Below, in pieces: positions 8,304 to 16,744 of a stretch of 41,141 bases of DNA (within the stretch, counting starts at the first letter, position 1; every line of letters begins with the position of its first letter). This DNA is from Bacteroidia bacterium (GTDB taxonomy: Bacteria; Bacteroidota; Bacteroidia; Bacteroidales; UBA932). The notes beneath the pieces were generated by a model, which saw only the letters and a program-made list of their open reading frames with translations, was not told where the DNA came from and searched no databases. The stretch covers positions 1-41,141 of the forward strand of contig JAUNNZ010000018.1 in NCBI GenBank assembly GCA_030537315.1. The letters run 5' to 3'. The translations under genes and the position numbers were made by a program.

Positions 8304-10871
8304 ATGAGGCAACCGGCTAAATTGTTCCTGAGCGTCATCCTGAGCTTGATCACCTTTTATAAGATGCAGTCTCAGGAACTTCCGTCCCTTCCCAAGGCGG
8401 CGGAAATTACTGTCGGGTCTTTTCCGAACGGTGTCTCGTTCTATATCGTCAAGGACCAGTCCTCAAAAGGATTTGCCGATTTCGCCCTCGTCCGCAAGGG
8501 CGAGCCGGCCGGCGAAGAGTTCCGCAAAGCGCTTGTCAGCCTGCCTCATTTCCTGAACAGGAAGCCATATGGTTTTCTTGCTGACAATGCCGTCGGCTAT
8601 GGCCGTGGAGGATTCATTTACCAGCGTGATGACGCTACGGTACTTCGTCTTTCCGATGTGCCGATTTACAGGAAGGAAGTTCAGGATTCCACACTCCTCC
8701 TGCTCTCCGACATCATGGCGCAGTCCAGGTCGCCGCAGGCGATTTTCATCAGCGGGGACGTCGATGTCGCGAAAATCCGCGAGCGCGCCGAACTTTTCTC
8801 GATGATAGTCCCGCAGCTGGACAGCAATATCCCGACTGCCGAAGAAGAGTGGAGCATCCGCGACGAGCTCCGTTCAAAGGTTCTGATGAACGGCACCAAA
8901 AACGTCGCGGCCCTCGATTTCATTTACAGCGCCCGGCGCATAGGGAGGGACAATCTCCCTACGGTTCTGCCTCTCGTGACGAGGAAATATTCAGCCGAGC
9001 TCGGCGAAATCCTTTCCGGCCGCATCCGCGAAGCCTTCCGTTCTGCGGGCATCCCGCTTGCGGACGTCCGTTTCAGGTACAAGGACAGTTCCGAGGATTC
9101 CCTGAACGAAAGGTACACCCTGTCGGTCTTCGTTCCGGCAGACAAGGTTGATGTGTCTCTCGCCCTTGTCGGCCGCACCCTCGGCAGCTTCGACAGGACC
9201 GGTGCGGGCCTGACCGAATTCGTCAGGGCCCGCGAGACGGCTTCCGCTCCGTCAGTCCGTCTTCCGGACCGCAGGATAAATGCCGCCAACATTGACAGAT
9301 GCATATCGTCCTATCTTTACGGCGCCAGCCTCGCTTCCGCCGAAACCATAGACAATTTCAACGCCGGCCGCACTCTTGACGATGCGCGTGAGCTTGAACT
9401 TTTCAACAGCTTTGCGCGCGCCCTCATCGACTCCACAAGGAATCTGGCGATACGCTGTCAGGTGCCGGGCGTGAAATGCTACCAGGGCGTTCCCGTCAGC
9501 TCGTTTGCGGTCGGTTGGGCCCGTTCTTCCTCAGAAGCCGCGAAAGAAGAGCCCGCGCCGCAGTTCAGCCTGCCCGCATCAAGGGTAAAGCTCCGCTCCG
9601 AGTCGGCCGAGCCGCTTTCAGGCGGCAGCCTTCTGTCATTTGCCAATGGCATGAAGGTGGTTGTAAAGCAAAGTCCCGCCAAAGGAAGGGTTCATTATGA
9701 GCTGGTGCTTAACGGCGGCTATGCCTCCATCAAGGGAATCAGCCGCGGCGAAAGCGCGTTCATCGGCGATATGCTGGATATCTCCAGCATCGGCGGAGTC
9801 CGTGCCTCGGATTTCAGGAATGCGCTGCTTGCGGAAGGCATAACTATGAAGTTTGATGTGACACCCACGCGGATGGTCATATCGGGCGACACCCCTTCCG
9901 CAAAGGTCCAGAATGTTATAAGCGCGTTGTTCACCCTCGCGCAGAGCCGTGGGGTGGACAGGGCGGAATACGATTACTTCCGCAGCTGCGAAAGCCTGCG
10001 TGAGGATATGCTGGCCCTCTCGCCACGCAATGTGAAGGCGCTGATGGACAGCGCGATCAGCCCGAAATATCCTTTCACCGGACTGAGGACTGCCTCAAGC
10101 CTGAATGATGACCTTCCGGACAAGGCGGAACAGTATTTTGCGCGCCAGTTCTCAAAATTTGACGATGGCATACTGATTCTTATCGGTGACGTTGACCTTG
10201 AGGTGCAGAAAAAGGAGCTCCCGAAAATGCTGGGCGATTTCCCGGTTCAGAAAACCAGTTCGCCACGGCCGAACGTGGATTTCCAGATGATAGCCGGGAA
10301 GACGTCGGCGATAAGGAATTCAACGACCGGGACCGTAGGTGGAGCCGAGGTCGGCACCAATATGGAAATCGCCGCTCTGGTGCCGTTCAACCTGGCGACC
10401 TATATGTCATTCCGCGTCGCCTGTGATTTCATTCAGGCGCGCCTTGTGCAGGCGATGCTGCCTCTCGGGACAAGCGTGAGCGTGGAAGGCGTCGAGGAGA
10501 CTTTCCCTCGGGAAATGTTGAAGATATACGTCCAATGCCATCCGTGCAACGTGGATGGATTGCCGTATGGCGTCGATGCCGCCGGGCAGCTTGAGGTGAT
10601 GGCGCAGCTGCGCCGCGTGATGACGGAAATGACATCGGTCAAGCTGGACAAGGATGAGTTGCAGGCATACAAGGCAAGGCTGCAGGCAAATGTGGAATCG
10701 GATCTCAAGAGGCCGGAGTCCCTGGCGGCCAAGATAGCGATAAGATACTCCGAGAGCAAGGATATGGCGAGCTCCGCCAGGTCTGCCGTCGGGGCGGTGA
10801 CCGTCGAGAGCGTTTCATCTGTCCTTGCCTCACTCGCTTCCGGTTCCTGGACAGAATACATTATCCTATGA
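8304..10871 (+). CDS. M16-fold protein, apparently catalytically inactive
   Basis: An 855-residue exported protein with an N-terminal signal (about residues 1-24) and the overall pattern of two M16 (insulinase/pitrilysin) halves: an N-terminal strand region ending NGVSFYIVKD, and a second start near residue 440 with FANGMKVVVKQSP followed by a GGYASIKG segment. Active M16 peptidases carry HxxEH; at the matching place this protein has HFLNR (residues 82-86), so both the catalytic Glu and the second zinc His are replaced. The second half has AFIGD at its equivalent place. It therefore probably works as a scaffold or chaperone-like partner rather than a protease. It overlaps the DUF3109 start by 4 bases (ATGA). 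The family call rests on pattern recognition only. Confidence 0.8.
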   Translation: MRQPAKLFLSVILSLITFYKMQSQELPSLPKAAEITVGSFPNGVSFYIVKDQSSKGFADFALVRKGEPAGEEFRKALVSLPHFLNRKPYGFLADNAVGYGRGGFIYQRDDATVLRLSDVPIYRKEVQDSTLLLLSDIMAQSRSPQAIFISGDVDVAKIRERAELFSMIVPQLDSNIPTAEEEWSIRDELRSKVLMNGTKNVAALDFIYSARRIGRDNLPTVLPLVTRKYSAELGEILSGRIREAFRSAGIPLADVRFRYKDSSEDSLNERYTLSVFVPADKVDVSLALVGRTLGSFDRTGAGLTEFVRARETASAPSVRLPDRRINAANIDRCISSYLYGASLASAETIDNFNAGRTLDDARELELFNSFARALIDSTRNLAIRCQVPGVKCYQGVPVSSFAVGWARSSSEAAKEEPAPQFSLPASRVKLRSESAEPLSGGSLLSFANGMKVVVKQSPAKGRVHYELVLNGGYASIKGISRGESAFIGDMLDISSIGGVRASDFRNALLAEGITMKFDVTPTRMVISGDTPSAKVQNVISALFTLAQSRGVDRAEYDYFRSCESLREDMLALSPRNVKALMDSAISPKYPFTGLRTASSLNDDLPDKAEQYFARQFSKFDDGILILIGDVDLEVQKKELPKMLGDFPVQKTSSPRPNVDFQMIAGKTSAIRNSTTGTVGGAEVGTNMEIAALVPFNLATYMSFRVACDFIQARLVQAMLPLGTSVSVEGVEETFPREMLKIYVQCHPCNVDGLPYGVDAAGQLEVMAQLRRVMTEMTSVKLDKDELQAYKARLQANVESDLKRPESLAAKIAIRYSESKDMASSARSAVGAVTVESVSSVLASLASGSWTEYIIL

Positions 10872-11449
10872 GTGAAAGAGACTTCGGTACAATAATCCAG
10901 ATAGGGGACATCCTCGTTTCGGAGGATGTGATAGACAATTTTTTCTGCTGCGACTACGAAACCTGCCGCGGTGCGTGCTGCATCGTCGGAGACAGTGGCG
11001 CGCCGCTGGAAGAGCGGGAACTGGAAGGGCTGGAAAGGGATTATCCCGCATTCAGCGGGGAGATGACCCAAAAGGGCCGCGAGGCCGTCGATGCCAAGGG
11101 ATTTTTCGAAATCGACCGCGAGGGCGACATAGTCACGCCTCTCGTCGAGGGCTCGTGTGAATGTGCGTTCTGCCATTTCGGCCCGTCAGGCGAATGCCTG
11201 TGCGCCATTGAGAAGGTCGGCCGCGTGAAACCGGTTTCCTGCAGCCTCTACCCGATACGCGTGACAAAGCTGACGGGCGGAGGTCTGGCACTGAATGTCC
11301 ATCACTGGGATATCTGCAAGCCTGCGTTCGAAAAAGGCGAACGCGATGGCGTCCGCGTCTATCAGTTCCTGAAGGGACCGCTCACGGCTGCATTCGGCAC
11401 CGAATTCTACGACGCTCTCTGCGCAGCCGCAGACCATATTCTCAAATAA
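10868..11449 (+). CDS. DUF3109 family cysteine-rich protein
   Basis: A 193-residue cytosolic-looking protein matching the DUF3109 family of Bacteroidota, related to the CxxxC-type zinc/iron cluster proteins. It has cysteine clusters near the N-terminus (FFCCDYETCRGACC, Cys27, 28, 33, 37 and 38) and in the middle (CECAFC, CLCA, CSLYP), well placed to hold a metal. No biochemical role is established to my knowledge. It is translationally coupled to the M16 gene (4-base overlap), and its TAA abuts the stop codon of the convergent downstream gene with no base between. Confidence 0.88.
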   Translation: MSERDFGTIIQIGDILVSEDVIDNFFCCDYETCRGACCIVGDSGAPLEERELEGLERDYPAFSGEMTQKGREAVDAKGFFEIDREGDIVTPLVEGSCECAFCHFGPSGECLCAIEKVGRVKPVSCSLYPIRVTKLTGGGLALNVHHWDICKPAFEKGERDGVRVYQFLKGPLTAAFGTEFYDALCAAADHILK

Positions 11450-11914
11450 TCATTCGACGCTGTCGAACCTCCCCTCGATTGCGGACACGAGTCTGGCAAG
11501 TTCCCTTGTCAGGCCTTCGACGTTGTATCCTGTCGCGGTGCGGGTGAAGGTTATGCGGTCTTCCCACATCTTGAGCAAACGGGCGGCGGGCGAACGCTTG
11601 CGGAATGTCATATCCTCGCCTTCGGAGGTCTCAAGCTCATAGCCGTGATTTTCCATAACGGACTTCACTGCAGGAGCGATTTCCTCCGTGGCACCCTTTA
11701 TGTAGGCTCTACGGGTGGTGAAACCGAACCGCGGGTAGCAGAGCGAGAAAACGAGCGCGATGCAGGCGATTTGCCAGAGGGAATCATAACCGTTGACGAA
11801 CATTGTCGAGATGTCACCGTCGACGACCTTGAAGGTTACCAGCGCAAAAATCACCAGCGCGAGAATGAGTATCAGGTAGAAAAAGTATTTGATTGAACGA
11901 ACTAAATATTTCAT
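11450..11914 (-). CDS. Small membrane protein of unknown function
   Basis: I do not recognise the family. The 154-residue product has two probable membrane segments (about residues 8-31 and 45-62), then a cytosolic or periplasmic domain of about 80 residues with a strand-rich pattern (HGYELETSEGEDMTFRKRS). The start is the ATG 6 bases inside an alternative GTG. The GTG overlaps the -7 box at 11920-11927, so the ATG is preferred and the mRNA is predicted to be leaderless. It is a single-gene unit, convergent with DUF3109. Confidence 0.7.
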   Translation of the reverse strand: MKYLVRSIKYFFYLILILALVIFALVTFKVVDGDISTMFVNGYDSLWQIACIALVFSLCYPRFGFTTRRAYIKGATEEIAPAVKSVMENHGYELETSEGEDMTFRKRSPAARLLKMWEDRITFTRTATGYNVEGLTRELARLVSAIEGRFDSVE

Positions 11915-11919
11915 AAACA

Positions 11920-11927
11920 CAAAAATA
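11920..11927 (-). promoter_or_regulatory. Promoter -7 box for the small membrane protein
   Basis: CAAAAATA on the + strand is TATTTTTG on the - strand, an exact TAnnTTTG match. Only five bases separate it from the ATG at 11914, so transcription would start at or beside the start codon. Confidence 0.55.
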
Positions 11928-11940
11928 CGGCAATTTTTAC

Positions 11941-11948
11941 TAATTTTG
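11941..11948 (+). promoter_or_regulatory. Promoter -7 box of the coiled-coil/hemW operon
   Basis: TAATTTTG fits TAnnTTTG exactly, 24 bases before the ATG at 11973 and 13 bases from the oppositely directed box at 11920-11927. Confidence 0.6.
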
Positions 11949-11972
11949 CCCCTTGTATAAACAAATTCTGAT

Positions 11973-12905
11973 ATGGAAAATTATCTCAATGAAGATCCTC
12001 TCGTAAAACTCGAGAGAAAGGAAGAGGAAAAGAAGAACAAAAGCGGCAACGCTCTCTCAAAGGTTTTCCTCGTCGTGCTTGCTGTACTTGCAGTGGCTCT
12101 TGCGGCGGCACTCTTCTTGGTTCTGTCTTCAAAGAACAAACTTGTCAACGATCTTAACACGGAGAAGGTTGAACTCACAGAGCAGATTCAGGCTCTTCAG
12201 AACGACTACGAGAACCTGTCTTCCAATTACGATAGCATCAACGCACAGCTCGATTCCTCACGCGCAGAGATTGCACTGCTCGTGGATCGCGTGAAGAGCA
12301 CCGAAGCTACCGACCGTGCGAAGATCCGTCAGTATGAGAAGGAGCTCGGCACTCTCCGCAGCATCATGCGCAGCTATATCCAGCAGATCGACTCCCTCAA
12401 CACACTCAACCACCGCCTCGCCCAGGAGGCCGCCGAGGCACGCCAGGAGGCCGAGGAGCACAAGCAGATCAACCAGGTCCTCACCAAGGAGGTTGAGACA
12501 CTCACCAGCCGCGTTTCCGCCGGCGCCGTCCTCAAGGCGCGCGGAATCAAGATGGAGGCATACAACAATGCCGACAGGGTCACCGACCGCAGCGCACGCG
12601 CCGTCCGTTTCCTCGTGAGCCTCAGCCTTGTTGAAAACGAGCTCGCCGACCGTGGCCCGGTACGCGTCTATGTAAGGGTGTTCGATCCTGCCGGAAATCT
12701 CGTTTCCACAGGCCAGGACGCAGCATTCACCTGTGCAGGGGAAGAGCTGGTGGCGACCGCTTCCCGCGAAGTTGACTATCAGGGCGCCGAGGTTGACCTC
12801 GGAATCTACGTCAACAACATCCCTGCTCCAACCAAGGGTATCTACAACGTCATCGCCTATACCGAAAAGAGCCAGCTCGGCGTGGCTGACCTCTACCTCA
12901 GGTAA
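11973..12905 (+). CDS. Membrane-anchored coiled-coil protein
   Basis: A 310-residue protein with a short charged cytosolic N-terminus rich in Glu and Lys, one membrane segment (about residues 31-52), a long coiled coil (about 55-175, heptads with many Glu, Lys, Gln and Leu), and a C-terminal beta-rich domain (about 180-310, including RVYVRVFDPAGNLVS). Similar proteins are common and uncharacterised in Bacteroidota. The order suggests an inner-membrane protein with the coil and C-terminal domain in the periplasm. Its TAA overlaps the hemW ATG by one base, so the two are probably cotranscribed. No function can be assigned. Confidence 0.75.
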   Translation: MENYLNEDPLVKLERKEEEKKNKSGNALSKVFLVVLAVLAVALAAALFLVLSSKNKLVNDLNTEKVELTEQIQALQNDYENLSSNYDSINAQLDSSRAEIALLVDRVKSTEATDRAKIRQYEKELGTLRSIMRSYIQQIDSLNTLNHRLAQEAAEARQEAEEHKQINQVLTKEVETLTSRVSAGAVLKARGIKMEAYNNADRVTDRSARAVRFLVSLSLVENELADRGPVRVYVRVFDPAGNLVSTGQDAAFTCAGEELVATASREVDYQGAEVDLGIYVNNIPAPTKGIYNVIAYTEKSQLGVADLYLR

Positions 12906-13927
12906 TGATCTATCTCCACGTCCCGTTCTGCAAGAGCTTCTGCACCTACTGCGACTTCTATTCGGAAACAGTTTGCAAAGGCCGTGAAGCCGGGATGATG
13001 GCGGCATATGCCGACGGAGTGTGCCGCGAAATCGACGCGCGCCGTCAGGAAATTGAAAATACGCGTTCTCTGAATACGCTTTATGCAGGAGGCGGCACCC
13101 CATCGGTGCTGCCTCTGGCGTTGTTGCGGAAGATCGTTGACCATATCGGAGGCGCTCCGTTCGAGGAGTTCACCGTCGAGGTGAACCCTGAAGACATCGT
13201 CGGTTCTGGTCTGGAATATGTCAGGGCGCTGAAATCGCTTGGCGTCACCCGCATAAGCATGGGGGTTCAGTCGCTTGACGACGAGATGCTGCGCTGGATG
13301 AACCGCCGCCATACGGCGGAGCGCGCCCGCGAAGCTTTCGGGCTGCTTCGCGAAGGCGGAATGGACAACGTCAGCGTTGACGTCATCTTCGGCATCTCCC
13401 ATCTTTCCGATGCTTCCCTGGATGCTACGATGGACGGTGTGCTGGAAATGGCCCCCGAGCATATCTCGGCGTACCAACTGTCGATCGAGGAAGGCAGCGC
13501 CCTGGCGGAAATGCTTGCTGACGGCAGGTATTCCGAGGCCGGTGAAGAACTTTGCCGGAGGCAGTACGAGCATATCTGCAAGCGACTCCGCGATGCGGGG
13601 TATCACCATTATGAAATATCCAACTGGGCGAAGTCCGGCTTTGAGGCGAAGCACAATTCCGCCTACTGGACAAGACATCCATACGTCGGCCTGGGCCCCG
13701 GAGCCCATTCGCTCCGGATAGACGGGGACGTCCAGGTACGCAGCTGGAATTCACAGGTACTTTCCGGGTGGATTTCAGAGTCGGAAACCTTGTCCGCAGA
13801 GGAGATACGTGAAGAAGAGATGATGCTCGGCCTCCGCACGGACAAGGGTGTAAACGGCCTGGTGATCCCGGAGTCGGACTGGTTCATAGCCGACTCGATA
13901 ATCGCTGATATCGTCAGCAAAATCTAG
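12905..13927 (+). CDS. hemW: HemW-type radical SAM protein
   Basis: HemW belongs to the coproporphyrinogen dehydrogenase-like radical SAM family and is a heme-binding chaperone rather than the HemN enzyme. The 340-residue product starts MIYLHVPFCKSFCTYCDF, with the cluster motif CxxxCxxC at Cys9, 13 and 16, followed by GGGTPS and VNPED, as in the family. HemW proteins usually have about 375 residues. Here the C-terminal winged region is short, yet the last residues (WFIADSIIADIV) still match the family's usual end, which points to an internal shortening. It overlaps the preceding stop by one base and the convergent peptidase gene by 4 bases. Confidence 0.88.
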   Translation: MIYLHVPFCKSFCTYCDFYSETVCKGREAGMMAAYADGVCREIDARRQEIENTRSLNTLYAGGGTPSVLPLALLRKIVDHIGGAPFEEFTVEVNPEDIVGSGLEYVRALKSLGVTRISMGVQSLDDEMLRWMNRRHTAERAREAFGLLREGGMDNVSVDVIFGISHLSDASLDATMDGVLEMAPEHISAYQLSIEEGSALAEMLADGRYSEAGEELCRRQYEHICKRLRDAGYHHYEISNWAKSGFEAKHNSAYWTRHPYVGLGPGAHSLRIDGDVQVRSWNSQVLSGWISESETLSAEEIREEEMMLGLRTDKGVNGLVIPESDWFIADSIIADIVSKI

Positions 13928-15681
13928 ATTGCTTCAGTCTTGGAGCGCAGCCAGAAGGAGATTTCCTCCGGAAGGTAAGGTGAGAGGGTCTGCCAGACCC
14001 TTTCGTTGTATCCGTTCAGCCATTCACGCTCTTCCCGTGTCAGCAGTTCCGGAATGACAGCCGAGGTGTCGAAGTGGCAGAGGGTGAGAGTCTCGAACTT
14101 GAGCCAGCTGGCGAATTCGTCACAACCGTCCTCCACGCAGAGGACGAGGTTTTCGTGGCGGATGCCGAACAGCCCTTCCCTGTAGATGCCCGGTTCGTCG
14201 GAAGTGATCATTCCGGGAACCAGCGGTGTGGCGTTGAGGTTCTGACGGATGTCCTGCGGCCCTTCGTGTACGCCGAGGAACCAGCCTATCCCGTGTCCCG
14301 TCCCGTGCCCGAAGTTCCTGTGGGCGCGCCAGAGCGGTTCGCGGGCGAGAGCGTCCAGCCTGCAGCCCGGGGTCCCTGCCGGGAAGACGGCCATCGCAAG
14401 GGCGATGTGTCCTTTCAGCACCAGCGTGTAGTCCTCTTTTTCAAGTTCGCTGCATTCTCCCATAGGGACGGTGCGGGTGATGTCGGTGGTGCCGTAGTCA
14501 TATTGGCCGCCTGAATCGCACAGATAGAGTCCGTGCGGCTCGATGACCGGTGCGTTTTCGTGCGGGGTGATGTAATGTGGGAGCGCGGCGCCCGGGCCGT
14601 ATGCGGAAATGGTCTCAAAGCTGTCGCCGCGGTATCCTGGGATGGCGGCGCGGTATTGGCCGAGCTTTACCGCAGCATCCCATTCCGTGATTTCCGCGCC
14701 GTCTGAAACGGCGTTTTCAAGCCAGTAAAGGAACTTCTCCATCGCAAGACCGTCCTGGAGATGGGCTTCCCTCATACCATTTATCTCGGTCTCGTTTTTA
14801 ACGGACTTGCGAAGCTGGACGGGGCTTGGAACAAGTTTCACGTCACCTCCGCAGATGCTCCACAGGTGATGGTTTATCGAATTGGAATCCAGCACTATGG
14901 TGCCTTCGTTCTGGCTCAGGGCCAGCTCTATGTCGGTGTATTGGCGGAGTGATATGCCTTCTTCGCTCAGCTCTGCAAATGTCAGTTCCGTCTCGGGATC
15001 CTCGACGGGGCCTTTGAGAACGAACCATTCGACGGAGTTTTCCGAAATCAGAAGGTAGCTGATGACGAGAGGATTGTATTCTATGTCCGAGGCGCGTACG
15101 TTGAGGGTCCAGGCTACGTCGTCAAGCGAGGAGAGGAGCATTGAATCCCCGCCCTGCTCCCTGAGCCAGACGCGCAGGAAATCGATCTTGTCGCCACGGC
15201 TTTCGCCGGGATCGGCGGTGAACACGGGTGTCTGCGGAATGTCAGGACGCCCGTCCCAAAGGGAGTCGAGCATATTGGGAACGCTTACGATGCTGCCTGG
15301 AAGTCCGCCGGTATATTCTGCGCTCACACAGAGGCCGTCGACCGCGATGATGCTGTCCTCGTCGAAGCGCCCCGCAAGCCATTCCGGAATGAGAACCTGT
15401 TCCGGAACCCGTGTCTTATGAAGTTCCACGCCAGTGCCGGCCAGCTGCCTGTCTGCCTGGATGAAATAGCGGGTGTCGGTCCACAGTCCGGCGTGGTCCG
15501 CCGTGACCACGACGTCTCCGGCCTCGCCGGTGAAGCCGGTGAGCCACTCGACCTGTTTCCAGCGTTCCGCCGGATATTCGCTGCCGTGCGGGTCGGATCC
15601 CGTGATGATTACCGCATCCCAGCTCTTCGAGAGCATGAGCTCGCGCAAAGCCGCAATTCTTTGCTGATAAATTGTTCCCAT
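13924..15681 (-). CDS. Xaa-Pro aminopeptidase (M24B, aminopeptidase P)
   Basis: Removes the N-terminal residue when proline is second, using a two-metal centre. The 585-residue product has two creatinase-like N-terminal domains and a C-terminal pita-bread domain. The metal ligands are visible: CDSGGQYDYGTTDITRTV (two Asp), GHGTGHGIGWFLGVHEGP (His), TSDEPGIY (Glu) and GIRHENLVLC (Glu). The ATG at 15681 gives the expected MGTIYQQRIAALRELM start; the frame extends upstream but crosses the promoter and the divergent dusB start. Its length is typical of the large bacterial and eukaryotic-like form. It is a single-gene unit predicted to have a leaderless mRNA. Confidence 0.93.
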   Translation of the reverse strand: MGTIYQQRIAALRELMLSKSWDAVIITGSDPHGSEYPAERWKQVEWLTGFTGEAGDVVVTADHAGLWTDTRYFIQADRQLAGTGVELHKTRVPEQVLIPEWLAGRFDEDSIIAVDGLCVSAEYTGGLPGSIVSVPNMLDSLWDGRPDIPQTPVFTADPGESRGDKIDFLRVWLREQGGDSMLLSSLDDVAWTLNVRASDIEYNPLVISYLLISENSVEWFVLKGPVEDPETELTFAELSEEGISLRQYTDIELALSQNEGTIVLDSNSINHHLWSICGGDVKLVPSPVQLRKSVKNETEINGMREAHLQDGLAMEKFLYWLENAVSDGAEITEWDAAVKLGQYRAAIPGYRGDSFETISAYGPGAALPHYITPHENAPVIEPHGLYLCDSGGQYDYGTTDITRTVPMGECSELEKEDYTLVLKGHIALAMAVFPAGTPGCRLDALAREPLWRAHRNFGHGTGHGIGWFLGVHEGPQDIRQNLNATPLVPGMITSDEPGIYREGLFGIRHENLVLCVEDGCDEFASWLKFETLTLCHFDTSAVIPELLTREEREWLNGYNERVWQTLSPYLPEEISFWLRSKTEAI

Positions 15682-15687
15682 ATTCCA

Positions 15688-15695
15688 CAAATATA
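15688..15695 (-). promoter_or_regulatory. Promoter -7 box of the aminopeptidase P gene
   Basis: CAAATATA on the + strand is TATATTTG on the - strand, an exact TAnnTTTG match. Six bases separate it from the ATG, so little or no 5' leader is expected. Only two bases (GG) separate it from the dusB box. Confidence 0.6.
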
Positions 15696-15697
15696 GG

Positions 15698-15705
15698 TAT
15701 TTTTG
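15698..15705 (+). promoter_or_regulatory. Promoter -7 box of dusB-lpxK
   Basis: TATTTTTG fits TAnnTTTG exactly, with four bases to the ATG at 15710. The nearest -33-like TTG (15672-15674) is 23 bases upstream, a little too far. A leaderless dusB mRNA is predicted. Confidence 0.6.
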
Positions 15706-15709
15706 CGGT

Positions 15710-16744
15710 ATGAAAATCGGAAACCTGGACCTTGGCGAGAAGCCTCTTCTTCTCGCTCCTATGGAAGACGTCACAGACGCTTCCTTCCGCATACTGTGCC
15801 GCGAGCAGGGCGCAGCGATGGTCTATACCGAATTCATCCCTTCCGATGGACTTATCCGCGACGCCGCGAAGGCGATCGCCAAGATGAAGACCAACGAAGA
15901 GGAGTCCCCTGTCGGCATCCAGATATACGGACACATCCCGGAATCAATGGTTGAAGCGGCCAGGATGGCCGACCGCGCCGCTGAAATCGCCGGCGGCCAC
16001 GGAGCTGACATCATCGACATCAATTTCGGCTGCCCGGTAACGAAAATTGCGGGCCGCGGCGCCGGTTCCGGAATGATGCGCGAGCCGGACAAGATGGTCG
16101 CCATCACCAAGGCGGTCGTGGAGGCCGTAGGCAAACCGGTTACCGTCAAGACCCGTCTCGGCTGGGACGACAGTTCGAAGATCATAGTGGAACTCGCCGA
16201 GCGCCTGCAGGACGTCGGCATCCAGGCCCTGACGATTCACGGCCGCACCCGCTGCCAGATGTACAAGGGCAAGGCCGACTGGACCCTGATAGGAGAAGTG
16301 AAGAACAATCCGAGGATGCACATTCCGATCATCGGCAACGGTGATATCACCGACGGGCCTTCCGCGAAAGAGGCGTTCGACCGTTATGGCGTCGACGCCA
16401 TAATGATAGGCCGCGCCACCTTCGGTCATCCGTGGATTTTCAAGGAGATAAACCATTATCTCAAGCATGGCGAACCCATGCCGCCTATGTCGGTGGAGGA
16501 GAAGGTCGCGCTGGCAAGGCGCCAGCTTGAGCTTTCGCTCGCGCTGAAAGGCGAGCCGCGCGGCGTATATGAAATGCGCCGCCATCTCAGCTGCTATTTC
16601 AAAGGACTGCCGGATTTCAAGGAGACCAGGATGAAGATGGTCACGACCCTTGACGTTGCAGAACTGAATTCGATACTTGATTATATTTGCGAAAGATATG
16701 CTTTACAGACTGATACTGAAAATCCGTCACAGCCTATACAATAA
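15710..16744 (+). CDS. dusB: tRNA-dihydrouridine synthase
   Basis: Flavin enzyme that reduces specific uridines of tRNA to dihydrouridine. The 344-residue product has the TIM-barrel start LLLAPMEDVTDASFR, the active-site segment DINFGCPVTKIAGRGAGS with catalytic Cys108, KTRLGWD, TIHGRTRCQMYKG, and the phosphate-binding GNGDI and MIGRA segments. These match the bacterial DusB group. It is the first gene of a rightward unit with lpxK, whose start lies inside the dusB 3' end. Confidence 0.93.
   Translation: MKIGNLDLGEKPLLLAPMEDVTDASFRILCREQGAAMVYTEFIPSDGLIRDAAKAIAKMKTNEEESPVGIQIYGHIPESMVEAARMADRAAEIAGGHGADIIDINFGCPVTKIAGRGAGSGMMREPDKMVAITKAVVEAVGKPVTVKTRLGWDDSSKIIVELAERLQDVGIQALTIHGRTRCQMYKGKADWTLIGEVKNNPRMHIPIIGNGDITDGPSAKEAFDRYGVDAIMIGRATFGHPWIFKEINHYLKHGEPMPPMSVEEKVALARRQLELSLALKGEPRGVYEMRRHLSCYFKGLPDFKETRMKMVTTLDVAELNSILDYICERYALQTDTENPSQPIQ

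Noticed and set aside
8333-8351. CGTCATCCTGAGCTTGATC inside the signal-peptide region of the M16 gene, resembling half of a common dispersed palindrome
   Set aside because: The complementary half is missing and the sequence encodes an ordinary hydrophobic signal segment, so chance resemblance is the simpler reading.
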